NCBI GenBank assembly: GCA_028714855.1
Contig: JAQTLP010000007.1
Location: 62,001-126,000 of the forward strand
DNA length: 64,000 bases
Source of the DNA: Phycisphaerae bacterium
GTDB taxonomy: Bacteria > Planctomycetota > Phycisphaerae > Sedimentisphaerales > Anaerobacaceae
Reading direction: 5' to 3'
Position numbers and translations under genes: made by a program
Notes under the pieces: generated by a model
Databases searched by the model: none
What the model was told of the DNA's origin: nothing
The model's input: the letters and a program-made list of their open reading frames with translations, nothing else
In this document: positions 1-9,949 of the stretch, one piece after another
How the letters are laid out: each line of letters opens with the position of its first letter
How positions within the stretch are numbered: position 1 is the stretch's first letter

Positions 1-92
1 TTCAGCTGTAACATTTTTATAGTAGAGTTTAATTTGAGATTCCGGCACAACTGTACTCCCTAATAATTTAAGCCCACCGGTAAGACCGGGAG

Positions 93-2225
93 CTAAATAT
101 TATTTAGTTTTTCAAGGTCGGCGTATTTTAACATAAGTGATTTTATTTGTCCTGTGTGAAATTTTATAACGATGACGCTGTTTTCGCCCATATCGACGAA
201 CTCTTTGACGGTTCCGCTACCGAAGAGTTTATGGCGGACGAGCTGGCCCGCAGCAAAGCTGGTGTAAGTTTGACCAGTGTCATCGGTATCGTCATAGCAA
301 TAGTGGGTTTCCTGAGGCTGGCTGGTGAGGTCAGCTCCAATCTCAAAGAGGAATTGTGATGGTATGGTTCGAAGCTGCTGGCCGCGTATTTTCCGGTATT
401 GGGCACAGCTTATATAAAGGCCTGATTTGGCACGAGTGATGCCGACGAAAAAGAGCCTTCGCTCCTCCTCAAGCTCGTCTTCATCACCGGCATTGCTTCT
501 TTCGTGCGGTAACAGACCTTCTTCTACACCTACGATGAAGACGTTTTCAAATTCGAGGCCCTTTGCGCAGTGCAAGGTCATAAAAGCGACACAGCCTTTG
601 GATGCGTCATACGCATCGGTATCGCTGAAAAGAGCTATCTGCTGAAGGTAATCGAGCAATGATGGGGCTTCGGCCTGCTGGTCGTATCGGGCGGCGGCGT
701 TTAGCAGCTCGTTCGCATTATCAATAGCATCTTGTCCGTCGGTACCTGCTTGCCGAAGCGACTTTTCCAAACCAGATTCAGTAAAGATGCGCTCGATGAG
801 CGGTGCAACTTTGCCTGTAATATCTTTTTTGAGTCCCTCGAGCATATTGGTAAAGGCGGTGATTTTAGTTTTTGCGGCTTCGGATAAAGAATCGATATGC
901 CCTGTTTTTCTCAAGGCTTCGAAAAAAGTGATGTTGTTGCGATCGGCATAATTGTGGATTTTGTCAATTGTGGTTTTTCCTATGCCGCGGGCAGGTGTGT
1001 TAATGATGCGCAACAGTGCGACTTCGTCATCGGGGTTGACGAGGATTTTCAGATAGGCGAGTATGTCGCGGATTTCTTTTCTGCCGTAGAACTCCACGCC
1101 TCGAACAATTTGATACGGTATTTTGTTCCTGATGAATGCTTCTTCGAGCAGCCGGCTCTGGGCATTAACACGATAGAATACGGCTATATCATTTAGAGAA
1201 GTGCCTTTATCGCTCAACTGCCTGACGTGATTGGCGACAGCTTCGACTTCTTCTAACTCATCCCCAAAGGCGTTTATGGCGACATCAGCAGAGGGCGGTT
1301 TTGTGGGAATGAGCGTTTTTTGTTTTCTGTTTTGGTTTTGTGCAATCAGCTTATCGGCTATTTCGAGTATCTCGGGTTTGCTGCGGAAGTTTTCTTCGAG
1401 TTTGACGACAGCGGCGTCGGGCCAGTCATTTTCGAAGGCCAATATGTTGCGGATGTCTGCGCCGCGCCAACGGTAAATGGATTGGTCTGGGTCGCCGGTT
1501 ACGCAGATATTATTGTGTGCCGAAACGAGGGATTTGGCGATATTATACTGCGCGTGATTGGTGTCCTGGTATTCGTCAATGAGCAGGAATTTGAAGCGGT
1601 TTCCAAGCTCAGAGCAGACGTCCGGGCAGTCGCGTAGCAAAAAAGCGGTCTTCATCAGCAGGTCATCGAAGTCCAGAGCGTTATTTTCACTTAAGATGCT
1701 CTGGTATCGGGCATATATTTTGCCTAACGTATTGTGAAGAAAATCGTCAGCCTCCGTTTTGAAAATATCAACGTCTATGAGCCTGTTCTTTAACTTGGAA
1801 ATGTTTTCGAGCGTTCGAGAAGGCGGGAAATTTGCGGTGTCAAGCTCGCAGTCCTTGATGGCTTGCTTAATGCATTTGGTCTGGTCGGCATCGTCATAAA
1901 TACTGAAATTTGGGTTTATCTGTGCCTTATCAGCATATTTTCGGAGGATTCTTACGCATAAAGAATGGAATGTGCTGATATAAGCCCCGCCGGAAGCACC
2001 GAGAGAAATTGCCCGCTGGCGCATTTCCTCGGCAGCTTTGTTGGTGAAAGTTATCGCGCAAATATTATGAGGCAGGACGCCTGATTCGATAAGCGCGGCG
2101 ATTCGGTAAGTGATAACCCGGGTTTTGCCGCTGCCCGGGCCGGCAATGACAAGCAGCGGTCCTTCAACGTGAAAGACCGCTTTTCTTTGAGATGGTGTCA
2201 ATTGCTGCAAAAGTTCATTATGCAT
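93..2225 (-). CDS. pcrA: UvrD/PcrA-type superfamily 1 DNA helicase
   Basis: ATP-dependent 3'-5' DNA helicase of the UvrD/Rep/PcrA family, which acts in nucleotide excision repair, removal of RecA filaments and replication-transcription conflicts. All helicase motifs are visible in the 710 residues: Walker A (AGPGSGKT) near residue 29, motif II (LLIDEYQDT), motif III (GDPDQSIYRWRGA), motif IV (LEENFRS), motif V (TLHCAKGLEFENVF) and motif VI (FFVGITRAK). The C-terminus (about 655-705, FAAGQLVRHKLFGSGTV) matches the small Tudor-like domain of PcrA/UvrD that binds RNA polymerase. Length is normal for the family. It is the last gene of the long minus-strand block, starting 34 nt after the unknown membrane protein gene. 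The ATG lacks an obvious Shine-Dalgarno, so translation may depend on coupling. PcrA and UvrD cannot be told apart here; the helicase call itself is secure. Confidence 0.95.
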   Translation of the reverse strand: MHNELLQQLTPSQRKAVFHVEGPLLVIAGPGSGKTRVITYRIAALIESGVLPHNICAITFTNKAAEEMRQRAISLGASGGAYISTFHSLCVRILRKYADKAQINPNFSIYDDADQTKCIKQAIKDCELDTANFPPSRTLENISKLKNRLIDVDIFKTEADDFLHNTLGKIYARYQSILSENNALDFDDLLMKTAFLLRDCPDVCSELGNRFKFLLIDEYQDTNHAQYNIAKSLVSAHNNICVTGDPDQSIYRWRGADIRNILAFENDWPDAAVVKLEENFRSKPEILEIADKLIAQNQNRKQKTLIPTKPPSADVAINAFGDELEEVEAVANHVRQLSDKGTSLNDIAVFYRVNAQSRLLEEAFIRNKIPYQIVRGVEFYGRKEIRDILAYLKILVNPDDEVALLRIINTPARGIGKTTIDKIHNYADRNNITFFEALRKTGHIDSLSEAAKTKITAFTNMLEGLKKDITGKVAPLIERIFTESGLEKSLRQAGTDGQDAIDNANELLNAAARYDQQAEAPSLLDYLQQIALFSDTDAYDASKGCVAFMTLHCAKGLEFENVFIVGVEEGLLPHERSNAGDEDELEEERRLFFVGITRAKSGLYISCAQYRKIRGQQLRTIPSQFLFEIGADLTSQPQETHYCYDDTDDTGQTYTSFAAGQLVRHKLFGSGTVKEFVDMGENSVIVIKFHTGQIKSLMLKYADLEKLNNI

Positions 2226-2259
2226 ACAAAGAGTGCTTGTTCCGCGCCGGACAAGCAGG

Positions 2260-4029
2260 TTACTTTGACTGTTCGAGCTGCTTAAGGAGCTCTTCTTCCT
2301 GTTTTTCGAGCTGTTCGGCCAGTTCCGGCCTTTCTAATTTGATACGGTTATACAGAGCCAGCCTCATATTCGGAGGATACTGCTGGTCGTTCACAAAATC
2401 TATAAGCGCAAGATATCTTAACAAGGTGAAATCGGGCAAGTCAATCCTGGTTTCATCGTGAGGTAACTGGTAATGGTCATAAACTTCTTTTGCCATTTTT
2501 TCTCTGCCGAAAGCTTCGTCGTCGTCGTGCATCGCATATCTGAAGTAGCTTTCCCGCAGCATCATTCCAATAATTTCCTTGGCGTTGTTTACGTTAGTGT
2601 TCCGAAGCTCTTCGCGGAGTCGGTCTCTGACATAGATAACGAGAGGGACTTTGAATCTATCCTCTGGGTAAAGTTTTCTCATTTTGTCGTAGATTTGCTG
2701 GGCCTGCTGAATATGGCCTGCCTGGTAGAAGGAGAAAATGGCGTTCATAAGCATATTTCGGTGGGAGTCTTTAAGGGATTGAAGAGAGCCTGTTTTTTCT
2801 TTCTCGAGAAAACCGTATTTTTCGATTCTTGCCAGAGCGGCGTCGTTGTAGGAATCAAACATTCTCAGGTCCGGCCGCAGGAATATCTTTTTTTCTATTT
2901 TTGTCTGCGGTGTTTGCGAGCCCGAAGATGTTTCGACCGGCACATCATAGATAAATATTTTTCCGTTGCGGAAGAGGTCCTGCAAGCTATGGTTTACTAT
3001 GCGGTCGGTTTGAATTTCAGCTGTGGAAGCATCATTTTTCCCAGCTACCTGTAACCCTTTGACTGCCCAGTAGATTGCGTGTGTGTCGGGGTGCCTCCAA
3101 TCCAGAGGCGAGCGCATGTTGGGGTCATTAAAGTCAGTAGGACCATAAGTTTTATTTAGCTCCTGCATCAGGACGGGGTCAAGCTTCCAAGTGTTTCGCA
3201 GGCTGTAAGCCTTGGCGAAGATATCGAATTTACGAAGGGCTTCTGTGCCTCTGAAATTATCTATTACCTTGAAAGCTTCAGGATTAAACCTGTCAGGGTT
3301 TTGCCTTAAGGATAAATAATTGTTTACAAAATCGTTATTATTTTCGAACGTTTCGTCAGCAGCTTTCAGGGCTGTAATCAGCGGGGTAACATTTGGGTCA
3401 TTTACAATTTGTTTCCAGTCAGTCGGAGCCTCGGCGATCGCCTTGAAATACTCGTTATCCGCCGGGGTAATCAGCGGTTCCATTGCCAGTGCCAGCTGCA
3501 GCTTGTAATATTCGTGCACATCATCTGATACGGAGCCTATTTTGTGCAGGAAGATTCTGGCCATTTCAAAGTAGAGTGAAATGCTTTTGGGGTTCAGCGG
3601 AATGCCTTTATCGCGAAGTAGCTCATAACCGTTCTTGACCCATCGCCATCGTTCTTCGGGCTGAGTTGCGGGTATAGCGACAGAAATATTATAGGCCATA
3701 TTCCACGCATGGAACTCCCATACGGAAGGGAATCGAGGCTGTAAAGTGGTTATCCACTCCGCAATCTGTTTGGCGTCGAAGAATTCGCCCTCGTCTTTCA
3801 GTTTATCCGCCCGCAGCCATAGTATATCCACGAGCAGACCGCGAAAAGCGCCCATAGCGACGGTTGCGAATGCCAGCGAAGGCGGAGCATTTTCAAGGGG
3901 CTCGTTGGTTATCAGCTTCATTTGCTGCCGCTGGGAATTTATGTAATCAAGCTGCGTGCCGGCGGTAATGAGCAAAGAGACGGCGAGCACGATGCAAACA
4001 AACCAAATTATTATGTCTCGCAAACGCAT
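2260..4029 (-). CDS. Membrane-anchored protein of unknown family, helical repeat-like
   Basis: I do not recognise a named family. The 589 residues start with a signal-anchor (about residues 7-25, IIIWFVCIVLAVSLLITAG), then a second moderately hydrophobic stretch near 55-75 (FATVAMGAFRGLLVDILWL). The rest is soluble, helix-rich and reminiscent of TPR-like arrays (for example the FYQAGHIQQAQQIYDKM segment near 440), ending in a Glu/Gln-rich coiled-coil-like tail. It lies 41 nt after the ABC permease gene and 34 nt before pcrA in one transcription unit. It is therefore plausibly a periplasmic-side accessory factor of that ABC system, but this is context only. No enzyme motif is visible. Confidence 0.75.
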   Translation of the reverse strand: MRLRDIIIWFVCIVLAVSLLITAGTQLDYINSQRQQMKLITNEPLENAPPSLAFATVAMGAFRGLLVDILWLRADKLKDEGEFFDAKQIAEWITTLQPRFPSVWEFHAWNMAYNISVAIPATQPEERWRWVKNGYELLRDKGIPLNPKSISLYFEMARIFLHKIGSVSDDVHEYYKLQLALAMEPLITPADNEYFKAIAEAPTDWKQIVNDPNVTPLITALKAADETFENNNDFVNNYLSLRQNPDRFNPEAFKVIDNFRGTEALRKFDIFAKAYSLRNTWKLDPVLMQELNKTYGPTDFNDPNMRSPLDWRHPDTHAIYWAVKGLQVAGKNDASTAEIQTDRIVNHSLQDLFRNGKIFIYDVPVETSSGSQTPQTKIEKKIFLRPDLRMFDSYNDAALARIEKYGFLEKEKTGSLQSLKDSHRNMLMNAIFSFYQAGHIQQAQQIYDKMRKLYPEDRFKVPLVIYVRDRLREELRNTNVNNAKEIIGMMLRESYFRYAMHDDDEAFGREKMAKEVYDHYQLPHDETRIDLPDFTLLRYLALIDFVNDQQYPPNMRLALYNRIKLERPELAEQLEKQEEELLKQLEQSK

Positions 4030-4070
4030 AGGAAAGATAAAGATTAAAATGAAAAAGATACTTTATTTTT

Positions 4071-5453
4071 TTAAACTATAACTTTTGCAATTTCCTTATA
4101 TCTGAAAATAATCAAGGCCGCAAGCCATAATAAAAGCGCCTTAATACCAATTAAAGAAACGACGGCTCTGGCCATTAAAGACCATCGCAATAATCGCGCA
4201 GGAATCAGGAATCTTGCGGGGTTGAGCTGGTCAAACTGTGGTAAGAGCTGAGTGATAGGCTTGATGGTGTAGGAATATATACTGCTTAAGTCTTTGCTGA
4301 GGTAGTCAAAGGACTCTATACAAAAATCGCTGATAGTTCCGGCAAAGAAGATTGTCAGACATAGCAGTATGGCCACGGGGAACGAGAGGAAAGTCGACGC
4401 TAATATTCCCAAACAAGCAAGGAAAATCAAACGGAGTAAGATTAAAAGAGTGCCTCTTATAAAATTAGCAGTGAAGGAGTCTGCTTTATAAAGCAACTCT
4501 AAGCCGTCTTCAGGCGGAAAGATTACGACAGTGTTGTTGTTAAGGGGGGGATTGAAGAACCTGACGGCCAGATAACCATCTTGTGCTACCGCGTCGGCGG
4601 GAACCTCTATCTCGTAGAAAGTGCGGATGAGGTCTTTACGGTCAACGGTATAAAACGGCGTTTGGCGTTCCATGCCGTATTTGAACGGACGGTCGTCACC
4701 TACGAACCATTTACCAAATACCTGTAAGTTGGGAGGATTTACTGAAACCTCATATTTGAATCTTATAAACAAGCTCTGATTAGGGTCGGTAGGTTTAACA
4801 TTATTAAATTCCCAAACCAACTCGTTGCCGACCGCAGCAGCTCGTTTCCTAAATTTTATAGTATGTTCGATGTTTTTTTTGTAATTTTCACGTGAGGCTT
4901 TATTGCCAGTGATGCCCGCCGGCAGTTGTCCGGTTTCTTCAAGCTTCTTATAGGTGTCCTCGACCTCCTGTTTGACATCGTCTTCGGGAGGAAATAAACC
5001 GATCCGTGCGGTGAAAAACTCGTTGTCAGCCTGTATAAGTTCTGCCTGGCTCGCTTTGTAAAATTTCGGTGTGTAAATGGTAACGGTGTATATTACGGCA
5101 GAAAAGAGAATCAACAGTGCCACATCCAGCATTATTATACCAAGCAGTTTGCCAAGAAGAAGCTGGAAACGGCGGATGGGCTTGGTAAGAACGGTGTATA
5201 TTTGCTTTTGCTGAATATCGCTGGTCAATGAATAAACCGAAACTACTATAGTGAGCAGAGAGAGCAGTAAACCAGTGAGTGAAAAGCTGTAGCTTATAAA
5301 GGTTTGGAGCCTGCCTTTCAGAGTGCCGTCGCCTGTCATCGAAACACCCATAAGGGGGAGCAGGACAATCAGCAGGATTATAAAGATAATGGCAGTTTTC
5401 ATCCTGACAGCCTGCTTTAGAGTATTTATAGCGACAGCCCAGATGCTACGCAT
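4071..5453 (-). CDS. ABC-2 type transporter permease
   Basis: Integral membrane subunit of an ABC-2 type exporter. The N-terminus (MRSIWAVAINTLKQAVRMK, then a hydrophobic segment) and a second long segment rich in TM helices at the C-terminus frame a soluble loop of roughly 200 residues, as in large ABC-2 permeases of the NatB/GldF type. I place the start at 5453 rather than at an upstream in-frame ATG (5501). It has an AGGAG ribosome site about 9 nt upstream, matches the usual N-terminus, and gives an 8-nt overlap with the ATPase gene, which indicates translational coupling. Length is 460 aa. It pairs with the ATPase at 5446-6669; the substrate is unknown. Confidence 0.85.
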   Translation of the reverse strand: MRSIWAVAINTLKQAVRMKTAIIFIILLIVLLPLMGVSMTGDGTLKGRLQTFISYSFSLTGLLLSLLTIVVSVYSLTSDIQQKQIYTVLTKPIRRFQLLLGKLLGIIMLDVALLILFSAVIYTVTIYTPKFYKASQAELIQADNEFFTARIGLFPPEDDVKQEVEDTYKKLEETGQLPAGITGNKASRENYKKNIEHTIKFRKRAAAVGNELVWEFNNVKPTDPNQSLFIRFKYEVSVNPPNLQVFGKWFVGDDRPFKYGMERQTPFYTVDRKDLIRTFYEIEVPADAVAQDGYLAVRFFNPPLNNNTVVIFPPEDGLELLYKADSFTANFIRGTLLILLRLIFLACLGILASTFLSFPVAILLCLTIFFAGTISDFCIESFDYLSKDLSSIYSYTIKPITQLLPQFDQLNPARFLIPARLLRWSLMARAVVSLIGIKALLLWLAALIIFRYKEIAKVIV

Positions 5454-6669
5454 TGCCTGAATCTCCTGCCTGTGGCTTGCCGGTCTGCTTTCCGTCGGCA
5501 TTTTGGTCTAATGGATGGTCTGTGAGGTTATCTAAAATACTTTTTTTGACTTGCTCTTTCCGAGGGGCTTGCGGTTCAACCGGTTTTGTTTCAACAACGG
5601 GTTTTGATTCGGCCTGCTCGGTTAGCTTACTAAGCAGCTGCTCATCAGGTTTAGGTTCAGAAGTTCTAACGGGCTCGACTTGCTTTGTTGCCGGAGGTTT
5701 TGAGGGGACTTCCGGCGATACCGACGTGGAGACAAGTTTATCGAGTATGTTTTCGGGATGGTCCTGAGGGGCGAGAAAATGGCCGATTTTGGTGGTACTA
5801 ATTGCACCGCTTGTCGGCGTGGAAAGCTGCTGGGCTTCAGTCACGGTTCTGATGAAAAATGTTTCAAGCTTATCCATTGGAGAGGTAACGACACAATCAG
5901 CCTGTTCATTTCTGACTATCTGCTTTATTTTCTCGACAGCGGTATCACTGATGGAGCTGGTAGTAATCTGCCTTTTGTCGGTCTGCTGCAGAAGCTCTTT
6001 GACTTTGCCTTCGGACTGGATTTTGCCGCCGTAAAGAATCGCGATTCTATCACATACATCTTCGACATCTGCAAGCAGGTGACTGCAAAGCAGGATGGTT
6101 TTACCACGTTTTGCAAGATGAATAATTAAATCCTTTATCTGTCTTGTTCCGATAGGGTCAAGTCCTGTTGTCGGCTCATCGAGCATTAAGAGGTCCGGGT
6201 CATTTATCAGAGCCTGTGCGAGAGCGATTCTTCGTGCCATTCCTTTTGAAAAGGTTCCGATGGGTCTGTTTGCGACGGCCTTTAGCCCGACCATATCAAG
6301 CAGCGCTTCGATTCGCATTTTCCGCAGTTTGGACGGCAAGCCGAATAATCTGCCGTAAAAGTCCAGTGTTTCACGGGCGTTCAAATACCTGTAAAGGTAG
6401 GACTCTTCAGGCATAAATCCTATCCGAGCGCTGATTTTGGGATTGGCGGTCTCTCCGCCGAGACACAGGGCTTTGCCTTTTGTTGGGTAAAGCAGGCCGA
6501 GCAGTATTTTCAGAGTTGTCGTTTTTCCTGACCCATTGGGCCCCAAAAGGCCGAACACTTCATTGTACTGAATCTGTAAATTAAGGTCATCTACGGCATA
6601 AACCCTGTCCCTGCCCCACCAGTCGGAGAAAATTTTGGTCAAAGAAAAAGTTTCAATGGCATATTCCAT
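5446..6669 (-). CDS. ABC transporter ATP-binding protein with long disordered tail
   Basis: Cytoplasmic ATPase of an ABC exporter. Seen motifs are Walker A (GPNGSGKTT, about residue 43), the signature (FSKGMARR), Walker B with D-loop (LLMLDEPTTGLDP) and the H-loop (LLCSHLLADVEDVCD). The nucleotide-binding domain occupies about residues 1-235. From about 290 to 407 there is a low-complexity Pro/Glu/Lys/Thr-rich extension (repeated PVETKPVEP-like runs) that looks disordered and is longer than in typical family members. It overlaps the permease start by 8 nt and follows the metal ATPase gene by 54 nt. The exported substrate cannot be predicted. Confidence 0.9.
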   Translation of the reverse strand: MEYAIETFSLTKIFSDWWGRDRVYAVDDLNLQIQYNEVFGLLGPNGSGKTTTLKILLGLLYPTKGKALCLGGETANPKISARIGFMPEESYLYRYLNARETLDFYGRLFGLPSKLRKMRIEALLDMVGLKAVANRPIGTFSKGMARRIALAQALINDPDLLMLDEPTTGLDPIGTRQIKDLIIHLAKRGKTILLCSHLLADVEDVCDRIAILYGGKIQSEGKVKELLQQTDKRQITTSSISDTAVEKIKQIVRNEQADCVVTSPMDKLETFFIRTVTEAQQLSTPTSGAISTTKIGHFLAPQDHPENILDKLVSTSVSPEVPSKPPATKQVEPVRTSEPKPDEQLLSKLTEQAESKPVVETKPVEPQAPRKEQVKKSILDNLTDHPLDQNADGKQTGKPQAGDSGNA

Positions 6670-6723
6670 AGTTTCGTATCTCGTATTTCATATTTTAAAT
6701 GAGATGCACCTGACGTATCGCAA

Positions 6724-8649
6724 TTATGGTTCGTGGCTGAGTTCCTCGCCAAAGCGCACAAGCCGCGCACTATTAAAAACAACAACCAATGAGCCGACGA
6801 AATGCAGAACTGCGGCATAAATGGCCGGCAGCCACGCGGCGGCGGCAGCAGCAACGCCAAGAATGATAAAGATAATTCCGAAACAAAGGTTTTGACTGAT
6901 AACACCTCTGGTTTTTCGCGAAAGGCGAACAAGAAAAGGCAGCCGCCTCAAATCGTTACTCATAAGTGCAATAGAAGCGGAATTTATAGCGACATCGCTA
7001 CCTGCGGCCCCCATAGCTATACCAAGGTCGCCTGCCGCCAGGGCCGGCGCGTCGTTTATGCCGTCACCGACTACTGTGACGGTGTGTCCGGTGGCTTTAA
7101 TTTGCTCGACAATCGAAAGTTTGTCCTGCGGCAAGCACTGTGCTTTAAAATCGGTGCAGCCGAGTTCGGCAGCGACACGGTTTGCGACCTCATCTCTGTC
7201 GCCGGTGAGCATAGTTATCCTTTTTATGCCGAGGTCGAGCAACTCAGTAACGGCCTGTTTAGCTTCGGGTCTGGTTTTGTCCTGCAAGCCAATCCAGCCG
7301 ATGCACTTGGAATTCTTTGCCACATATAAAGTGCTGAAACCGTGCTCTTCGTGAAGGCCTGGGGCAGCGACTGTGGTTGTGTCCACATTGTTTTCCTTCA
7401 GGAAGGATTCTCTACCGAGGACAATTTTGGCAGAGTCAACGAGGGCGGTTATGCCTTTGCCGGGGGTTTCTTTAAAGTTGCTCGGTTCAGGCAGTGTAAG
7501 GTTTGCCTCTTTTGCTACCTCGTGGAGAGCTCTTGCTACGGGATGTTTACTCATTTGTTCAGCAGAAGCAGCGACTGACAGCAGTTCAGCCGCTTCAACA
7601 CCTTCCGCGGGCGTCAATTTTGTTACATACAGCCGGCCGGTTGTTACCGTGCCGGTCTTATCGAAGACCATCGCTGTCATCTTCCCGGCAATCTCAAGGT
7701 CAGCGACGTTCTTTATCAGAATTCCAAGCCGGGCCGAAGCTGAAATCGCCGCGACCATTGCCGTAGGAGTCGCTAAAATCAACGCACAGGGACAGGAAAT
7801 AACAAGTATCGTAATTGCCCTGTTAACATCGCTGGTAAAGAAAAGGACGATGCCTGCAATCATTAGTATAGTTGGCGTGTACCACTTAACATAACTGTCG
7901 ATTATCCTCATAATCGGTATCTTTGTCAGCTCGGCCTGAATAATCAAAGACTGGACCTTGCCGAGAGTTGTATCCTTGCCGGCTTTTGTTACGGTGATAT
8001 CGAGGACGCCGGTAAGGTTCGTTGTTCCGGCGAAGACCTGCATTCCCGGCACCTTATCGACAGGGAGGGATTCTCCGGTTATTGTCGCTTCATTAACGGA
8101 GCTGAGTCCTTTTACGATTTCGCCGTCGGCGGATATATTATCTCCCGGCCTGACCCGGATGCAATCGCCGGCCTGAAGGGCACTAACGTTTACTTCCTTT
8201 TCAGAACCGCCCTGCTCGATCAGGTTTGCCCTGGTGGGTGTAAGTTTAATAAGCGATTCAATAGATGCACGTGCGCCAAGAGCGGTTCGGCTTTCTATAA
8301 GCTGACTCAGAAGCATAAAGAATGCAACGACCCCTGCAGTAACATAGTTTTGCGTTGCAAAAGCGGCGATTATTGCCAGAGCTACCAGCTCATCCATATG
8401 CATTTCTTTTTGTAGGAGGCTTTTTACTGCGTGCAGAACAATGGGTGCACCAAGCAGTATTGCGCCGGCCATTGCCAGGAGCTCAGTATTGAAACTACCG
8501 TGGCCATAGAAGAAGCCGGCTAACCAGCTGTTTATCAGCAGCACTCCGCCTGCCAATGTGCCCAGCATCGCGATGCTTACGCGGATTTGTTTGCCGCGGG
8601 TATGCTCAACGGTAATTTCATCTTTCAAATGTAAGTGGTCGTGAGCCAT
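6724..8649 (-). CDS. Soft-metal-transporting P1B-type ATPase (Zn/Cd-like)
   Basis: Heavy-metal efflux P-type ATPase in the inner membrane. Visible signatures are the actuator motif ITGESLPVDK, the metal-binding CPC in TM helix 6 (ISCPCALILATPTA), the phosphorylation site DKTGTVTTG, the HP locus (SKHPVARAL) and the hinge GDGINDAPAL. The C-terminal LVVVFNSARL resembles ZntA/CadA-type pumps, favouring Zn2+/Cd2+/Co2+ over Cu+. The family's usual N-terminal HMA domain with its CxxC is absent. Instead the protein begins with a short His-rich leader (MAHDHLHL) and goes straight to the TM helices, giving 641 aa. It sits 12 nt after the HflK-like gene in the same block; a functional link to the SPFH proteins is uncertain. 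Confidence 0.92.
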   Translation of the reverse strand: MAHDHLHLKDEITVEHTRGKQIRVSIAMLGTLAGGVLLINSWLAGFFYGHGSFNTELLAMAGAILLGAPIVLHAVKSLLQKEMHMDELVALAIIAAFATQNYVTAGVVAFFMLLSQLIESRTALGARASIESLIKLTPTRANLIEQGGSEKEVNVSALQAGDCIRVRPGDNISADGEIVKGLSSVNEATITGESLPVDKVPGMQVFAGTTNLTGVLDITVTKAGKDTTLGKVQSLIIQAELTKIPIMRIIDSYVKWYTPTILMIAGIVLFFTSDVNRAITILVISCPCALILATPTAMVAAISASARLGILIKNVADLEIAGKMTAMVFDKTGTVTTGRLYVTKLTPAEGVEAAELLSVAASAEQMSKHPVARALHEVAKEANLTLPEPSNFKETPGKGITALVDSAKIVLGRESFLKENNVDTTTVAAPGLHEEHGFSTLYVAKNSKCIGWIGLQDKTRPEAKQAVTELLDLGIKRITMLTGDRDEVANRVAAELGCTDFKAQCLPQDKLSIVEQIKATGHTVTVVGDGINDAPALAAGDLGIAMGAAGSDVAINSASIALMSNDLRRLPFLVRLSRKTRGVISQNLCFGIIFIILGVAAAAAAWLPAIYAAVLHFVGSLVVVFNSARLVRFGEELSHEP

Positions 8650-8661
8650 ATTTTATGTTTT

Positions 8662-9939
8662 TTATTTTTCCTCAGATTTCGGTTTTAGCGTTTGGTCTTT
8701 GTTCAGGAGAAGTCTAATCTCCCTGCCTTTGATACCTGCATCCGGCTGAATTATGATTTTTTCGTCTACGTTGTTAAGGATATATTCTATAGCATCCTGA
8801 TAGATTTTTTGAACAACCAGTTCAGGCCGTTTGCGGTATTCTGGCAGTAGTTTTTGGAGGTATTCCGCATTTGCTTTGGCGGTTTCCACCACTTTTGTTC
8901 TATATGCTCTGGCGCCGGCGATTTTTTCCTGAGCTTGGCCGGCTAACTGAGGCCACAGCAGTTCTTTTTCCTCTTCGCCGGTAGTTTCATTCTTAAGGGT
9001 TTCAAAAAGCTGGGCGGCGACAGGACCTGCGACTTCGTTAAGAGTATTTTCAGCATAGCCCTTTGCTTCACTAATGGTCTTTTGACTGTCCTGGCTCGCC
9101 TTGATAGAGGCCAGGAATGCTCTATCAACCTGCCGGGGCCAGGTTATGTCGGTGAGTTGTACCGATACAACTGCTATGCCGCTTTCTATATGGTCTAATT
9201 TTTCCTGCAGCAATTTTTTAACGTGTTTCGGGATTCTGTCCTGGCTTGAGATTGCCTCGTCAATGGTGTAGTTGACCATTGCGGTTACAACCGCATCCTC
9301 GAACAGGTCCTCCAATAACGGCCTTATACTTTTTTCTATAACGTCAGCGTAGTTTTGCCCCGGCGATGTATCATCCGTGTAAGTATTTTTAAAGAAGCGT
9401 TCGGGGTCGCCAATTTGATAGGTGAGCTGCCATTTGCAATGGACAATATGGTAGTCGCTTCCGGTAAGTCCGGGGATAGTTTGGCTCTGTTCTTCACTCC
9501 GGATGATACAATAACCTTCTCTTATAGGGTTTAATGTCGCCGGCACTCGAGATTTTCTAACTTCCGGGCTCAGCAGCAATTCGTCCGGCCGCTGATAATA
9601 CCAAAATGAGTCGACCGGCAAATTTAGCTTTTTGGCTACGGGGATTTTTACAATTTTGTCTATCGGATATGGAAACACCCACTTCAATCCCGGCCCAAGG
9701 ATTCTGTTTTCTCCTATACCGCAAATCTTTCCGAACCTCAAAACAAGCGCCTGCTCGTCGGGCTCAACGGTTCTAAAACCCGAGGCGAGAAAAACAACAA
9801 TGAGCACAATCATTATTATCTTTAGGACAATAAAGCTGATTCGTAACGCCTCCGACAGGGATTTACCGGCGGCATCAAGCTCATCGCCGGCGGCTTTTCC
9901 GGGCGGTTGTATCAGATGTTTATTATTATCGTCTGTCAT
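8662..9939 (-). CDS. hflK: SPFH/band-7 protein, HflK-like
   Basis: Membrane-anchored SPFH-family protein resembling HflK, the partner of HflC that modulates the FtsH protease in Proteobacteria. One TM segment (about residues 37-56, IVLKIIMIVLIVVFLASGF) is followed by the SPFH start TVEPDEQALVLRFGKI and a long helical, coiled-coil-prone C-terminus with many Ala/Lys/Glu residues. At 425 aa it is near the length of HflK. The SPFH core carries an insertion with SFWYYQRPDELLLSPEVRKS that is not typical of E. coli HflK. An AGGT ribosome site sits just upstream of the ATG. It follows the HflC-like gene by 10 nt, the reverse of the E. coli hflK-hflC order. Confidence 0.85.
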   Translation of the reverse strand: MTDDNNKHLIQPPGKAAGDELDAAGKSLSEALRISFIVLKIIMIVLIVVFLASGFRTVEPDEQALVLRFGKICGIGENRILGPGLKWVFPYPIDKIVKIPVAKKLNLPVDSFWYYQRPDELLLSPEVRKSRVPATLNPIREGYCIIRSEEQSQTIPGLTGSDYHIVHCKWQLTYQIGDPERFFKNTYTDDTSPGQNYADVIEKSIRPLLEDLFEDAVVTAMVNYTIDEAISSQDRIPKHVKKLLQEKLDHIESGIAVVSVQLTDITWPRQVDRAFLASIKASQDSQKTISEAKGYAENTLNEVAGPVAAQLFETLKNETTGEEEKELLWPQLAGQAQEKIAGARAYRTKVVETAKANAEYLQKLLPEYRKRPELVVQKIYQDAIEYILNNVDEKIIIQPDAGIKGREIRLLLNKDQTLKPKSEEK

Positions 9940-9949
9940 AATTACCTAA

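Noticed and set aside
1-92. Hairpin-like string after pcrA (CCCGGT/ACCGGTGGG) as a terminator
   Set aside because: Stem is imperfect and no convincing U-run follows on the minus strand.
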